From Bacteroidota bacterium (GTDB lineage Bacteria > Bacteroidota > Bacteroidia > B-17B0 > Aurantibacillaceae), in the NCBI GenBank assembly GCA_963169355.1, contig CAUJCR010000006.1, positions 1-64,000 of the forward strand: a stretch of DNA of 64,000 nt, written 5' to 3'. Below the pieces are notes generated by a model, which saw only the letters and a program-made list of their open reading frames with translations, did not search any database and was not told the origin of the DNA. The position numbers and the translations under genes were made by a program. Within the stretch, counting starts at the first letter, position 1. The number at the start of each line of letters is the position of its first letter. Of this stretch, positions 26,019 to 34,348 are shown in pieces.

Positions 26019-26411
26019 ATGGAAAAAAGAACAATTGACCCTTGGGTTTGGGGACCACAAACCAACTCAGCACAAGCTGTTGAAGTAACCAATGTAACTG
26101 GAACGCTTTATTGCTCCGGGCAAGTAGCACTTGATGAAAATGGAGTGCCAAGCAATGCTGATATGCGTACACAATTGCAACAAACCATTAAGAACTTAGA
26201 ACAATTGATTCAAGAAGCAGGTTACGATTGCAAAAACATCGTTCGGTTGAATATCTACACGACCAATATGCAAGAGTTTTTCACGACTTGTATGGATGTT
26301 TATGTTCCTTTTATTCAACAAAATGGCATTAAACAAGCCACTTCAATGATTGAAGTAAAGGGATTATTTGCAACAATCACCATTGAATTGGAGGCAACCG
26401 TTGTGAAGTAA
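26019..26411 (+). CDS. Rid-family protein (RidA/YjgF-like, arginine replaced)
   Basis: This 130-residue protein belongs to the YjgF/YER057c/UK114 (Rid) family: TLYCSGQVALDENG near the start, QTIKNLEQLIQEAGYDCKNIV and the C-terminal EVKGLFATITIELEATV. True RidA enzymes hydrolyse reactive 2-aminoacrylate imines using an Arg that binds the substrate carboxylate in a P-A-R-S-x-V-E-V motif. Here the aligned segment is Q-A-T-S-M-I-E-V, so that Arg is Thr108. It therefore probably belongs to a non-deaminase Rid subgroup. It lies between the WYL regulator and an aldo/keto reductase and has its own promoter and a strong terminator. Confidence 0.87.
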   Translation: MEKRTIDPWVWGPQTNSAQAVEVTNVTGTLYCSGQVALDENGVPSNADMRTQLQQTIKNLEQLIQEAGYDCKNIVRLNIYTTNMQEFFTTCMDVYVPFIQQNGIKQATSMIEVKGLFATITIELEATVVK

Positions 26412-26422
26412 ATTATTTTTAG

Positions 26423-26454
26423 AACAGCAGGACAATTGCTCCTGCTGTTTTTTT
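26423..26454 (+). terminator. Terminator after the Rid-family gene
   Basis: Perfect 10-bp stem AACAGCAGGA/TCCTGCTGTT (26423-26432 and 26440-26449), 7-nt loop, then a run of T. It lies only 14 bp before the aldo/keto reductase ATG, so that gene depends on readthrough or a promoter hidden here. Confidence 0.92.
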
Positions 26455-26467
26455 AGTTTATCAATTT

Positions 26468-27484
26468 ATGTCGGATAACAGAAAAATTAAATTGGGCAAT
26501 CAAGGATTGATTGTACCACAAATAGGTTTGGGTTGTATGACAATGACAACCTTTGGTGGAGCGGATGTTTATGGTGAGAAGGCTGACGAGGCTGAAGCCA
26601 TTGCAACCATTCATCGATCGAAAGAACTCGGTGTAAATTTCTTAGATACAGCGGATGTATATGGTCCACTTGCTAATGAAAGATTAATTGCAAAGGCAAT
26701 TAAAGGTCAACGTGACCAATACATTATTGCAAGTAAATTTGGGGAAGAAGTAAATGATCAGGGGCAATTTACTTTTAATATGAATAGCAGTCCTGCGTAT
26801 TTAAAAAAAGCGGTTGACCGTTCCTTAAAGAATCTGCAAACTGATTACATCGATCTCTATTACTTGCATCGAATGGATAAAACTACACCCATTGAAGAAA
26901 CTGTTCATGCGATGTCTGAATTGGTAAAAGAAGGAAAGATAAAATACATTGGCTTATCGGAAGTTTCGGATGCAACCATAAGAAAAGCACATGAAATACA
27001 CCCCATTACAGCCTTACAAACCGAATATTCGTTGTTTGAAAGAACCGTTGAACGATTGGGTATTCTTGATACGTTACAAGAACTGGGAATTGGCTTTGTT
27101 GCTTATTCCCCTTTGGGTCGTGGTTTTATTACCGGGTCAATTAAGCAACTTGACGACATTCCCGAAGGGGATTTTCGTAGAACAATCCCACGTTATCAAG
27201 GAGAGCAATTTAATATGAATTTGAAATTATTGAGCGAAATAGAAAACATAGCCGAAGAAATCGGAATTACAACGGCACAGCTTGCCATAGCATGGATCGT
27301 TTCCAAAGGACATATTCCTATTCCGGGTACTAAGAAAAGAAAGTATGTTGAGCAAAATATTGCTGCAAGTAATGTACATTTAAGTACTGAAATTTTACAA
27401 AAACTGGAAGCCATCATCCCACTAGAAATGAACACGGGTTTACGTTACAATGAAGAAATTATGAAGAATATTGATATGCAATAG
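26468..27484 (+). CDS. Aldo/keto reductase
   Basis: This 338-residue NADPH-dependent TIM-barrel oxidoreductase has the full catalytic tetrad: Asp60 and Tyr65 in FLDTADVYGP, Lys90 in IIASKFG and His134 in DLYYLHRMD. C-terminal cofactor-binding motifs are also present (IPGTKKRKYVEQNIAAS). It resembles the YajO/IolS-type branch of broad-specificity reductases; the substrate cannot be named. It lies in a small accessory gene group controlled, probably, by the WYL regulator, and is followed 35 bp downstream by the YdeI-like gene. Confidence 0.93.
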   Translation: MSDNRKIKLGNQGLIVPQIGLGCMTMTTFGGADVYGEKADEAEAIATIHRSKELGVNFLDTADVYGPLANERLIAKAIKGQRDQYIIASKFGEEVNDQGQFTFNMNSSPAYLKKAVDRSLKNLQTDYIDLYYLHRMDKTTPIEETVHAMSELVKEGKIKYIGLSEVSDATIRKAHEIHPITALQTEYSLFERTVERLGILDTLQELGIGFVAYSPLGRGFITGSIKQLDDIPEGDFRRTIPRYQGEQFNMNLKLLSEIENIAEEIGITTAQLAIAWIVSKGHIPIPGTKKRKYVEQNIAASNVHLSTEILQKLEAIIPLEMNTGLRYNEEIMKNIDMQ

Positions 27485-27519
27485 TAAATCTTTTTCAACT
27501 TTGCTACGATATAATTCCA

Positions 27520-28089
27520 ATGGAAATAGAAACGTTTTATCCGACAAGCCTTACAGAATGGAGAAAGTGGTTAGAAGAAAATCATCTTTCAAAACAATCT
27601 GTATGGCTTGTTTTTTATTCCAAATCATCAGAAAAACCATCTATAACCTGGAGCGAAGCCGTTGATGTGGCTCTTTGCTTCGGTTGGATAGATAGCAAAA
27701 AAATCAAAATAGACCACGAAACTTCTCATCAGTTTTTTAGTAAACGCAAACCTAAAAGCACTTGGTCAAAAATCAACAAAGAAAAAGTTCGGCAACTCAT
27801 CGAAAGCGGACTGATGACTCAAGCAGGTTTTGACATTATTGACATTGCCAAACAAAACGGTTCGTGGACAATTTTAGATGAAGTTGAAGAACTAATAATA
27901 CCGAACGACTTAGAGACTGCGTTCAAAAAACATAAAGGTTCTAAAGCGTATTTTCTTAGTTTAAGCAAGACAGTTAGGAAAATGATGCTGCAATGGATAG
28001 TTCTTGCAAAAAGACCTGAAACACGACAAAAACGTGTTGACGAAATTGCTGTGGCCGCAGGACAAAAGAAGAAACCGAAACAATTTTGA
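27520..28089 (+). CDS. YdeI/OmpD-associated family protein
   Basis: This 189-residue soluble protein opens TFYPTSLTEWRKWLEENH and contains VALCFGWIDSKKIKIDHE, FFSKRKPKSTWSKINKEKVRQLI and the C-terminal ARPETRQKR-like KRPETRQKRVDEIA, the hallmarks of the YdeI (bacteriocin-protection/OmpD-associated) family. Members are linked to stress or peptide tolerance, but the molecular activity is not established. It follows the aldo/keto reductase by 35 bp on the same strand. Downstream (28102) lies the inverted copy of the GTTATAAGCC element. Confidence 0.88.
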   Translation: MEIETFYPTSLTEWRKWLEENHLSKQSVWLVFYSKSSEKPSITWSEAVDVALCFGWIDSKKIKIDHETSHQFFSKRKPKSTWSKINKEKVRQLIESGLMTQAGFDIIDIAKQNGSWTILDEVEELIIPNDLETAFKKHKGSKAYFLSLSKTVRKMMLQWIVLAKRPETRQKRVDEIAVAAGQKKKPKQF

Positions 28090-28101
28090 CAAAGTAAAAA
28101 C

Positions 28102-28111
28102 GGCTTATAAC
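28102..28111 (-). repeat. GTTATAAGCC element, right (inverted) copy
   Basis: Reads GGCTTATAAC on the plus strand, 12 bp past the YdeI-like stop. With the flanking AAAAAC it extends to a 15-bp match with one mismatch to the left copy at 25191. Confidence 0.55.
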
Positions 28112-28246
28112 AAGGGTTTTGCAAGAGAGCGGGTTAAATACTTCGTTTGAAACTTTTTCTTTGTTTGGCGACAAAACAGAAGTGGTTAATTCCCTAATAC
28201 CTATCAATTCAAACTGTTTTCCTCTTATATACGGTTGATACATACT

Positions 28247-29086
28247 CTATTTTGTTGCTAAAAAGTTATATAATTTCTGATATTCCTGCTCGTTAAAATC
28301 CAAAGTATTACAAATGTGCTTTAACTCTTTTGGTGTGTTTCTTGATTTTAACAAGTCGGGATTTAGCAATTTTCGTTCTTTAAGTTTACGTAAAACTTGC
28401 TTTTGAAAATCGACTATATCCATTTTAGCAAGTAATTCATAACTAGCTCTGAATATTTTTGTATTGGGTACATCAGGAATAAATTTGTAATTATCAAAAA
28501 CCAATTCAAGATATTCTTGTTTTCTTAAAATTTTAAAAATTGTATCAAACTCAAACAAAGAAGAATTTTCGTTTGCCTCCTTGATAGTTTCTAATTTGTT
28601 TTTATTATCAAGAACAATAATTCCAATGTTTGTATCCACATATTCAACTTTAATTTTTTCTGCAAACTTTTCATCAGTAACAACATAGACTTTATCCGCA
28701 AACTTTTGATAATCGTTTAATTGTTTGAACAACTTCCCTAAACCATCAAGCTCTGTTTTGATTTCATAAATTCTTATAGAACCGTTTAACAAAACCAAAT
28801 CAGCCTTAGAGGCACCTATTTTTAACTCATTGAGAATTAAAGTTGTTTCTAACTTTTCTTTCTTAAAAATTTCAAGAAACAAATTATTCTTATAGACATA
28901 TTCGCATCTATATTTTTTTTGTAACAACTTATACAAAGATTTGATTATGTCTAAATTCGTTTTGTAAGAAGTAGGATTAAAGTGTTTCTTCGTTTGTCTT
29001 TTAAATAATGCAAAATCATTTTCACGCACTATCTTTTGGAACATAGGCGGAGAAAAAATTTGAGATAAAACTCGTAGGTTTTGCAT
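28247..29086 (-). CDS. sce7726-like protein (PD-(D/E)XK nuclease-like core)
   Basis: This 279-residue protein has a central block S-K-A-D-L-V-L-L-N-G-S-I-R-I-Y-E-I-K-T-E-L-D (residues ~97-118) followed by LGKLFKQLNDYQKFADKVYVV. It matches sce7726-type proteins and has the D-x(n)-E-x-K spacing of PD-(D/E)XK nuclease folds. The N-terminal ~80 residues are helical and basic. I chose ATG 29086: a TATCTTTG promoter box at 29111-29118 (minus) lies between it and the in-frame start at 29122, which would fall upstream of transcription. Possible roles include nuclease or phage-related functions; none is proven. It is alone on the minus strand at the island's right end. Confidence 0.7.
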   Translation of the reverse strand: MQNLRVLSQIFSPPMFQKIVRENDFALFKRQTKKHFNPTSYKTNLDIIKSLYKLLQKKYRCEYVYKNNLFLEIFKKEKLETTLILNELKIGASKADLVLLNGSIRIYEIKTELDGLGKLFKQLNDYQKFADKVYVVTDEKFAEKIKVEYVDTNIGIIVLDNKNKLETIKEANENSSLFEFDTIFKILRKQEYLELVFDNYKFIPDVPNTKIFRASYELLAKMDIVDFQKQVLRKLKERKLLNPDLLKSRNTPKELKHICNTLDFNEQEYQKLYNFLATK

Positions 29087-29110
29087 AATTTCTACTAATT
29101 TTTTACACCA

Positions 29111-29118
29111 CAAAGATA
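29111..29118 (-). promoter_or_regulatory. TATCTTTG -7 box of the sce7726-like gene
   Basis: Exact TAnnTTTG match on the minus strand, 24 nt upstream of the ATG at 29086. It decides the start, because it excludes the in-frame start at 29122. Confidence 0.6.
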
Positions 29119-29292
29119 ACAATTTACTAAAAGATATTCATAACTCAATAAAAGAGATTGGCATTTTACAGTTGATAAACCGCTTATAATCAGTATAACA
29201 TACAGCGACTAATATTTCAATAGCAACGCCCTGTTGCAAACACAAGGCAATCGGCTAACAAGAAATGAACAACTTGAACCAACACATAAGTA

Positions 29293-29346
29293 TTAAACAA
29301 ATCTCCACTTCGATTTAATCCTGTACCTATTTGTCTTTGGCAGGTT
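29293..29346. repeat. 54-bp dispersed repeat, copy B
   Basis: Gapless partner of 4427-4480 with about eight transition differences, in the same orientation. It marks the right side of the accessory region. Confidence 0.8.
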
Positions 29347-29450
29347 TTCTCTTTCACCGCAGCAGCGGCTACGCTTCATTTATAAATGTTCTGTTTTATG
29401 AGGCTTTTAACCACTCATAAAATACTTTATAAATAATTTGCCTTAAAATA

Positions 29451-29482
29451 TTTGCAGAGATACCATAAAAGCGGTATTTTTG
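29451..29482 (+). promoter_or_regulatory. suf operon promoter with inverted repeat
   Basis: TTTG (29451-29454), a 20-bp spacer and TATTTTTG (29475-29482) give a full consensus promoter. ATACC (29460-29464) and GGTAT (29473-29477) form an inverted repeat inside the spacer that reaches the -7 box, a plausible operator for iron or Fe-S control. No regulator is encoded nearby. Confidence 0.75.
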
Positions 29483-29577
29483 TGCAACTTTTAGAATTAA
29501 TCTAAATAAGAATAAAACACAAAATATTGATTGTCAATATTTTAAACACAAATACCGCTAAGTAATACAATATAAAA

Positions 29578-31029
29578 ATGGCAAACGAACTGTTAGAAGA
29601 ACATATACAAAATGAGTATAAATGGGGCTTTGTAACAAATATTGAGGCCGATGAAGCGCCCAAAGGCTTAAACGAAGATATTATCCGTTTTATCTCTGCT
29701 AAAAAAAACGAACCTGAATGGTTGTTGGAGTTTCGCTTAAAAGCCTTGCGCAACTGGCAAAATATGGTAGAACCTAATTGGGCTCATGTATCTTATCCTA
29801 AGCCTGATTTTCAGGATATTAAATATTACTCAGCTCCAAAACCCAAAAAAGAACTAGCAAGTTTAGATGAGGTAGATCCTGAACTTTTAAAAACCTTTAA
29901 TAAGCTTGGTATTTCGCTCGAAGAACAAAAACGTTTATCGGGTGTGCAAAATAATGTGGCGGTTGATGTGGTGTTTGATAGCGTATCAGTTAAAACAACT
30001 TTTAAAGAAACCCTAGCCGAAAAAGGCATTATTTTTTGCTCATTTAGCGAGGCTGTTCAAGAGCATCCCGAGTTAGTAAAAAAATACATGGGCATGGCTG
30101 TGCCGCCAACCGATAATTTTTATGCAGCACTTAATTCGGCAGTATTTACAGATGGTTCGTTTTGTTACATTCCTAAGGGCGTGCGTTCGCCTATGGAGTT
30201 ATCAACTTATTTTCGAATTAATGCCAGTGGTACAGGTCAGTTTGAGCGCACATTAATTATTGCCGACGAAGATTCGTATGTATCGTACTTAGAGGGTTGC
30301 ACAGCGCCACAACGCGACGAAAATCAGTTACACGCTGCTGTTGTAGAAATTATTACACACAAAAATGCTGAGGTAAAATATAGCACCGTTCAAAACTGGT
30401 ATCCGGGCGATAAAGAAGGAAAAGGAGGCGTGTTTAATTTTGTAACCAAAAGAGGCTTGTGCTTAGAAGATAATTCTAAAATAAGTTGGACACAAGTAGA
30501 AACAGGTTCTGCGGTTACTTGGAAATATCCTTCTGTTATTTTAAAGGGCAACAACTCGGTAGGAGAATTTTATTCAGTAGCGGTTACTAATAATTTCCAA
30601 CAAGCCGATACAGGTACAAAAATGATTCATATTGGAAAGAATACACGTTCAACCATTATCTCAAAAGGGATATCGGCAGGACAAAGTAATAATAGTTACC
30701 GAGGTTTAGTGCAAATTAAAAAAGGAGCTAGCAACGCTCGAAATTTTTCGCAATGCGATAGTTTGTTAATGGGCGATAAATGCGGTGCACACACCTTTCC
30801 TTACATCGAAATTAAAGATAAATCGGCTGTGGTAGAACACGAAGCTACTACTAGTAAAATAGGAGAAGATCAATTATTTTATTGCAAACAAAGAGGTATT
30901 GATACCGAAAAAGCCATTGGGTTAATTGTAAACGGGTATTGCAAAGAAGTATTAAATAAATTACCGATGGAGTTTGCCGTAGAAGCACAAAAATTATTAG
31001 CCATTAGCTTAGAGGGAAGTGTTGGATAA
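29578..31029 (+). CDS. sufB: Fe-S cluster assembly scaffold SufB
   Basis: This 483-residue protein matches SufB throughout: [25 protein letters not shown] N-terminal part, [20 protein letters not shown], the beta-helix core with [20 protein letters not shown] and a conserved C-terminal [20 protein letters not shown] and [20 protein letters not shown]. With SufC and SufD it forms the SufBC2D scaffold on which Fe-S clusters are built. It is the first gene of the operon, with a consensus promoter ~95 nt upstream. The usual next gene, sufC, is displaced by an exported esterase gene. Confidence 0.96.
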   Translation: MANELLEEHIQNEYKWGFVTNIEADEAPKGLNEDIIRFISAKKNEPEWLLEFRLKALRNWQNMVEPNWAHVSYPKPDFQDIKYYSAPKPKKELASLDEVDPELLKTFNKLGISLEEQKRLSGVQNNVAVDVVFDSVSVKTTFKETLAEKGIIFCSFSEAVQEHPELVKKYMGMAVPPTDNFYAALNSAVFTDGSFCYIPKGVRSPMELSTYFRINASGTGQFERTLIIADEDSYVSYLEGCTAPQRDENQLHAAVVEIITHKNAEVKYSTVQNWYPGDKEGKGGVFNFVTKRGLCLEDNSKISWTQVETGSAVTWKYPSVILKGNNSVGEFYSVAVTNNFQQADTGTKMIHIGKNTRSTIISKGISAGQSNNSYRGLVQIKKGASNARNFSQCDSLLMGDKCGAHTFPYIEIKDKSAVVEHEATTSKIGEDQLFYCKQRGIDTEKAIGLIVNGYCKEVLNKLPMEFAVEAQKLLAISLEGSVG

Positions 31030-31048
31030 TTTAAAAAGATAAAAGCCA

Positions 31049-32194
31049 ATGAAAAATTATACTATCATCATCGCGCTATTATTGTGGACTTTACAAACCA
31101 AGGCACAACGTTATCTTACCAATCAGTTTACACAAGTAGATAGTATTGTAAATATTGTTTATGGAAATGCCAATAATTATTTGGGTAATCCCGAACAATT
31201 AAAGTTAGATTTCTTTCAGCCCAATGGTGATGTATTAACTAAACGCCCACTTATAATTTACGTGCATGGCGGAGGCTTTACTTCGGGAACCCGAAAATAT
31301 TTACACATAAAAAATATATTAAGCCGCATGGTATTAAAAGGCTATGTTGCTGCTAGTATCGATTATAGATTAGATCCTAACTTTAATTTATACAACTCCA
31401 ATTCAGATAGAAGAGCCATGACAGATGCCATGCATGATACCAAGGCAGCTATTCGTTTTTTTAAAGCAAATGCAACTACTTATGGTATTGATACTAACCA
31501 AATAGTTATTGGTGGCGAAAGCGCAGGAGCTATTACATCTATGATGGCATCCTACGTAGATAAACAATCAGAGATGGCTATTTATCCAATGGCGAATCCC
31601 AATAATCCAATAGGAAACAGCGGAAACCCCGGACACTCTAACACAACCAAAGCAACTTTATGTTTGTGTGGTTTAATATTAGATACCACAGCTATTGAAA
31701 ATAACGACAAACCTGTTTTGGTAGTTCATGGCACTTCCGATGTTTTTATTCCGTTAGTATTTGCACAAAACATAGTGGATAGAGCTCAGCACACAACTAC
31801 AAATTATACTAAATATTTTTTTAATGGTGCCACGCATTGCCCATGGATAACTACTTTACCTAACTATGCGATGTATGAAGATAGCACCGTTACTTTAATT
31901 ACTGATTTTTTATACCCACAAATTTCAACGGGGCTAAATCAAGAGCTTAACTTAAAACAAGTAGTTAATGTGTTTCCTAATCCAAGTTATGGTGTACTAA
32001 CAATTGAAAACACATCATCCATAAACGATATAAAACTAAATATACTAGATGTACTTGGAAATACTGTATATACTAATAGTTTGGCAGCTCAAGAAACTAA
32101 ACAGTTACAACTCCAGCAATTAGCGCAAGGTATTTATTTTATAAATTTTAAGTCTAATAACCACACAGCAACACAAAAGATAATAATTAACTAG
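31049..32194 (+). CDS. Alpha/beta-hydrolase (carboxylesterase-like) with type A T9SS sorting domain
   Basis: The 381-residue protein has a signal peptide (MKNYTIIIALLLWTLQTKAQ), an esterase domain with the oxyanion motif YVHGGGF, nucleophile elbow GGESAGA, an acid in VHGTSDVFIP and a His in GATHCPW, and a ~75-residue type A C-terminal domain from VNVFPNPSYG to TQKIIIN. It is thus a surface or secreted hydrolase exported by the T9SS. It lies 19 bp after sufB and 2 bp before sufC, on the same strand and with no terminator, so it must be cotranscribed with Fe-S genes although its product acts outside the cell. The ester substrate is unknown. Confidence 0.9.
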   Translation: MKNYTIIIALLLWTLQTKAQRYLTNQFTQVDSIVNIVYGNANNYLGNPEQLKLDFFQPNGDVLTKRPLIIYVHGGGFTSGTRKYLHIKNILSRMVLKGYVAASIDYRLDPNFNLYNSNSDRRAMTDAMHDTKAAIRFFKANATTYGIDTNQIVIGGESAGAITSMMASYVDKQSEMAIYPMANPNNPIGNSGNPGHSNTTKATLCLCGLILDTTAIENNDKPVLVVHGTSDVFIPLVFAQNIVDRAQHTTTNYTKYFFNGATHCPWITTLPNYAMYEDSTVTLITDFLYPQISTGLNQELNLKQVVNVFPNPSYGVLTIENTSSINDIKLNILDVLGNTVYTNSLAAQETKQLQLQQLAQGIYFINFKSNNHTATQKIIIN

Positions 32195-32196
32195 TT

Positions 32197-32955
32197 ATGA
32201 TTACAATAAAAAACTTACACGCTTCAATAGGCGATAAACAAATATTAAAAGGCATTAATTTAGAAGTAAAAGCAGGCGAAGTACATGCCATTATGGGGCC
32301 TAATGGTTCAGGAAAATCAACTCTATCAAGTGTATTGGCAGGACGAGAAGATTACGAAGTAACCGAAGGCGAAGTAATATTTAATGGTAAAAACTTATTA
32401 GATCTTTCTCCAGAAGATAGAGCTAGAGAAGGCTTGTTTCTAGCGTTTCAATATCCAGTAGAAATTCCAGGAGTAAGTAATATTAATTTTTTACGAACCG
32501 CATTAAACGAAATTAGAGCCTATCATCAGCAAGAAGAGTTGTCGGCTAAGGATTTTTTAGCCTTAGTAAAAGACAAACAAAAGTTAGTAGAGCTCGACTC
32601 TAAACTAGCAAATAGAAGTGTAAACGAAGGATTTAGCGGTGGCGAAAAAAAGAGAAATGAAATTTTTCAGATGGCTATGTTGCAACCTAAGTTAGCCATA
32701 TTAGATGAAACCGATAGCGGATTAGATATTGATGCTTTGCGTATTGTAGCAAATGGTGTAAACAAATTAAAATCAAAAGATAATGCAACCATTGTTATTA
32801 CGCACTACCAACGCTTGTTAGATTACATAGTGCCCGATTTTGTACATATTTTATACAAAGGACGCATTGTAAAAAGTGGCGGAAAAGAATTAGCCTTAGA
32901 ATTAGAAGCAAAAGGCTATGATGAGGTAAAAGCACAATACGAAGAAGCAGAATAA
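32197..32955 (+). CDS. sufC: Fe-S cluster assembly ATPase SufC
   Basis: This 252-residue ABC-type ATPase has Walker A GPNGSGKS at 34-41, the family-specific signature FSGGEKKRNEIFQMAMLQP and Walker B LAILDETDSGLD, then ITHYQRLL with the switch His. It drives conformational change of the SufB-SufD scaffold. It starts 2 bp after the stop of the exported esterase and is followed 32 bp later by sufD. Confidence 0.97.
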   Translation: MITIKNLHASIGDKQILKGINLEVKAGEVHAIMGPNGSGKSTLSSVLAGREDYEVTEGEVIFNGKNLLDLSPEDRAREGLFLAFQYPVEIPGVSNINFLRTALNEIRAYHQQEELSAKDFLALVKDKQKLVELDSKLANRSVNEGFSGGEKKRNEIFQMAMLQPKLAILDETDSGLDIDALRIVANGVNKLKSKDNATIVITHYQRLLDYIVPDFVHILYKGRIVKSGGKELALELEAKGYDEVKAQYEEAE

Positions 32956-32987
32956 AAATTATAAACGACCTATAACGATAAGAAATA

Positions 32988-34271
32988 ATGTTGGTTGAAA
33001 ACAAAAGCACGGTAACACCATTGTTGTTAGAACAATTACAAAGAACCGCTTCGAAGGTAGATTTTATGCCCGATACAGAAATTATGTCGGCAATTCGTTT
33101 ATTAGAAGAACAAGGTATTCCAAATAATAAAAACGAAGAATATAAATATTGTAACATTGAAGCTGTTATACGCAAAGAGTTTAAAAATGTAGAACAAGGG
33201 TTTCAACAGGTTACAGAAGCTGTTATTGCAACTTATAAATTGCCCGAGGCATACAACTTGGTAATTGCAAATGGCGTTTTTGAAAAACAACTCAGTGATA
33301 CCGTTTCAGAAAAAGGAATACTTATTAAAAACCTTTCGGAGCTTACAGCTCAAGAAAAACAGCGCATCGCTTCGCAAGCAAAATCGGAGAGTGATGCTTT
33401 AATCGCTTTAAATACCGCATTTTGTCATAATGGTTTGTACTTACAAATTGATAAAAACAGCACGCCATCAAAACCCATTCATATCATTTACATCAACAAT
33501 AATCAAGCAGTAGCACTTGTAAATACACGTAATTTTATTTATGCACAAGCCAATGTCCAAGCACAAATTATTGAGAGTTTTGTAAATGCAGGTACTCAAA
33601 AAATATTTAGCAATTTTGTGAGTGAAAAATTGCTCGAAGAAAACGCTCAACTCAAGTGTGTAACTTTTCAGCACGAAGGTCATTTATCCTATTCGGTAAA
33701 TACCAACCAAGTAAAAGTGCATCGCTATGCTAATTATCAAAACCACACGTTTACACTAAGCGGCGAGTTGGTAAGAAATAACCATCAAGTAGTATTAGCC
33801 GATGAAAATTGCGAAGCTCACATTAATGGATTATTTGTTACAAATGGCACACAGTTAGTAGATAACCACACCTTAATTGATCATCAAAAACCACATTGCG
33901 AAAGCAACGAGTTATATAAAGGCATTGCTAATGGCAAAAGCACAGGTGTTTTTAATGGAAAAATATTTGTGAGAAAAGATGCTCAAAAAACAAATGCTTA
34001 TCAAAGTAGCAAAAATATTTTGATGAGCGATGACGCAACGATTAATACAAAACCCCAACTTGAAATTTATGCCGATGATGTAAAATGTTCGCATGGTACA
34101 TCAACAGGTAAGGTTGATGAAGAGGCATTGTTTTATTTAAAAGCACGTGGCATTGGCGATAATAGCGCCCGAAAACTTTTATTACAAGCCTTTGCTCAAG
34201 AATTGATTGATAATGTGGAGTTAGAGAGCTTAAACGAACGAATCATCGACCTATTTAAAAAAGCCATTTAA
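32988..34271 (+). CDS. sufD: Fe-S cluster assembly protein SufD
   Basis: This 427-residue protein is the SufB paralogue SufD: a variable helical N-terminal part, then a right-handed beta-helix, and the conserved end KPQLEIYADDVKCSHGTSTGKV, EEALFYLKARGI (including the Cys-His pair used at the SufB-SufD interface). It completes the SufBCD complex. No sufS or sufE follows; the cysteine desulfurase must be encoded elsewhere. fumC begins 77 bp downstream with its own promoter-like box. Confidence 0.94.
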   Translation: MLVENKSTVTPLLLEQLQRTASKVDFMPDTEIMSAIRLLEEQGIPNNKNEEYKYCNIEAVIRKEFKNVEQGFQQVTEAVIATYKLPEAYNLVIANGVFEKQLSDTVSEKGILIKNLSELTAQEKQRIASQAKSESDALIALNTAFCHNGLYLQIDKNSTPSKPIHIIYINNNQAVALVNTRNFIYAQANVQAQIIESFVNAGTQKIFSNFVSEKLLEENAQLKCVTFQHEGHLSYSVNTNQVKVHRYANYQNHTFTLSGELVRNNHQVVLADENCEAHINGLFVTNGTQLVDNHTLIDHQKPHCESNELYKGIANGKSTGVFNGKIFVRKDAQKTNAYQSSKNILMSDDATINTKPQLEIYADDVKCSHGTSTGKVDEEALFYLKARGIGDNSARKLLLQAFAQELIDNVELESLNERIIDLFKKAI

Positions 34272-34309
34272 CCTAGTTTTTGTTTAAAATTCTGTTACGT
34301 TCTAAGCGT

Positions 34310-34317
34310 TATTTTTG
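34310..34317 (+). promoter_or_regulatory. TATTTTTG -7 box upstream of fumC
   Basis: Exact TAnnTTTG match, 31 nt before the fumC ATG. The nearest TTTG (34279-34282) is spaced somewhat too far. Confidence 0.5.
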
Positions 34318-34348
34318 GTAATTTTAGCCCAACTAAAACCACAAGAAT

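Larger units (their letters stand above)
29123..29577. other. 455-bp non-coding region between the island and the suf operon
   Basis: No gene is seen. It contains a GGCTAACAAG-like stretch (~29252), copy B of the 54-bp repeat (29293-29346), and the suf promoter (29451-29482) with a ~90-nt leader before sufB. Confidence 0.6.

Noticed and set aside
29087..29122. Longer N-terminus for the sce7726-like protein
   Set aside because: A TATCTTTG promoter box at 29111-29118 places transcription start downstream of 29122.
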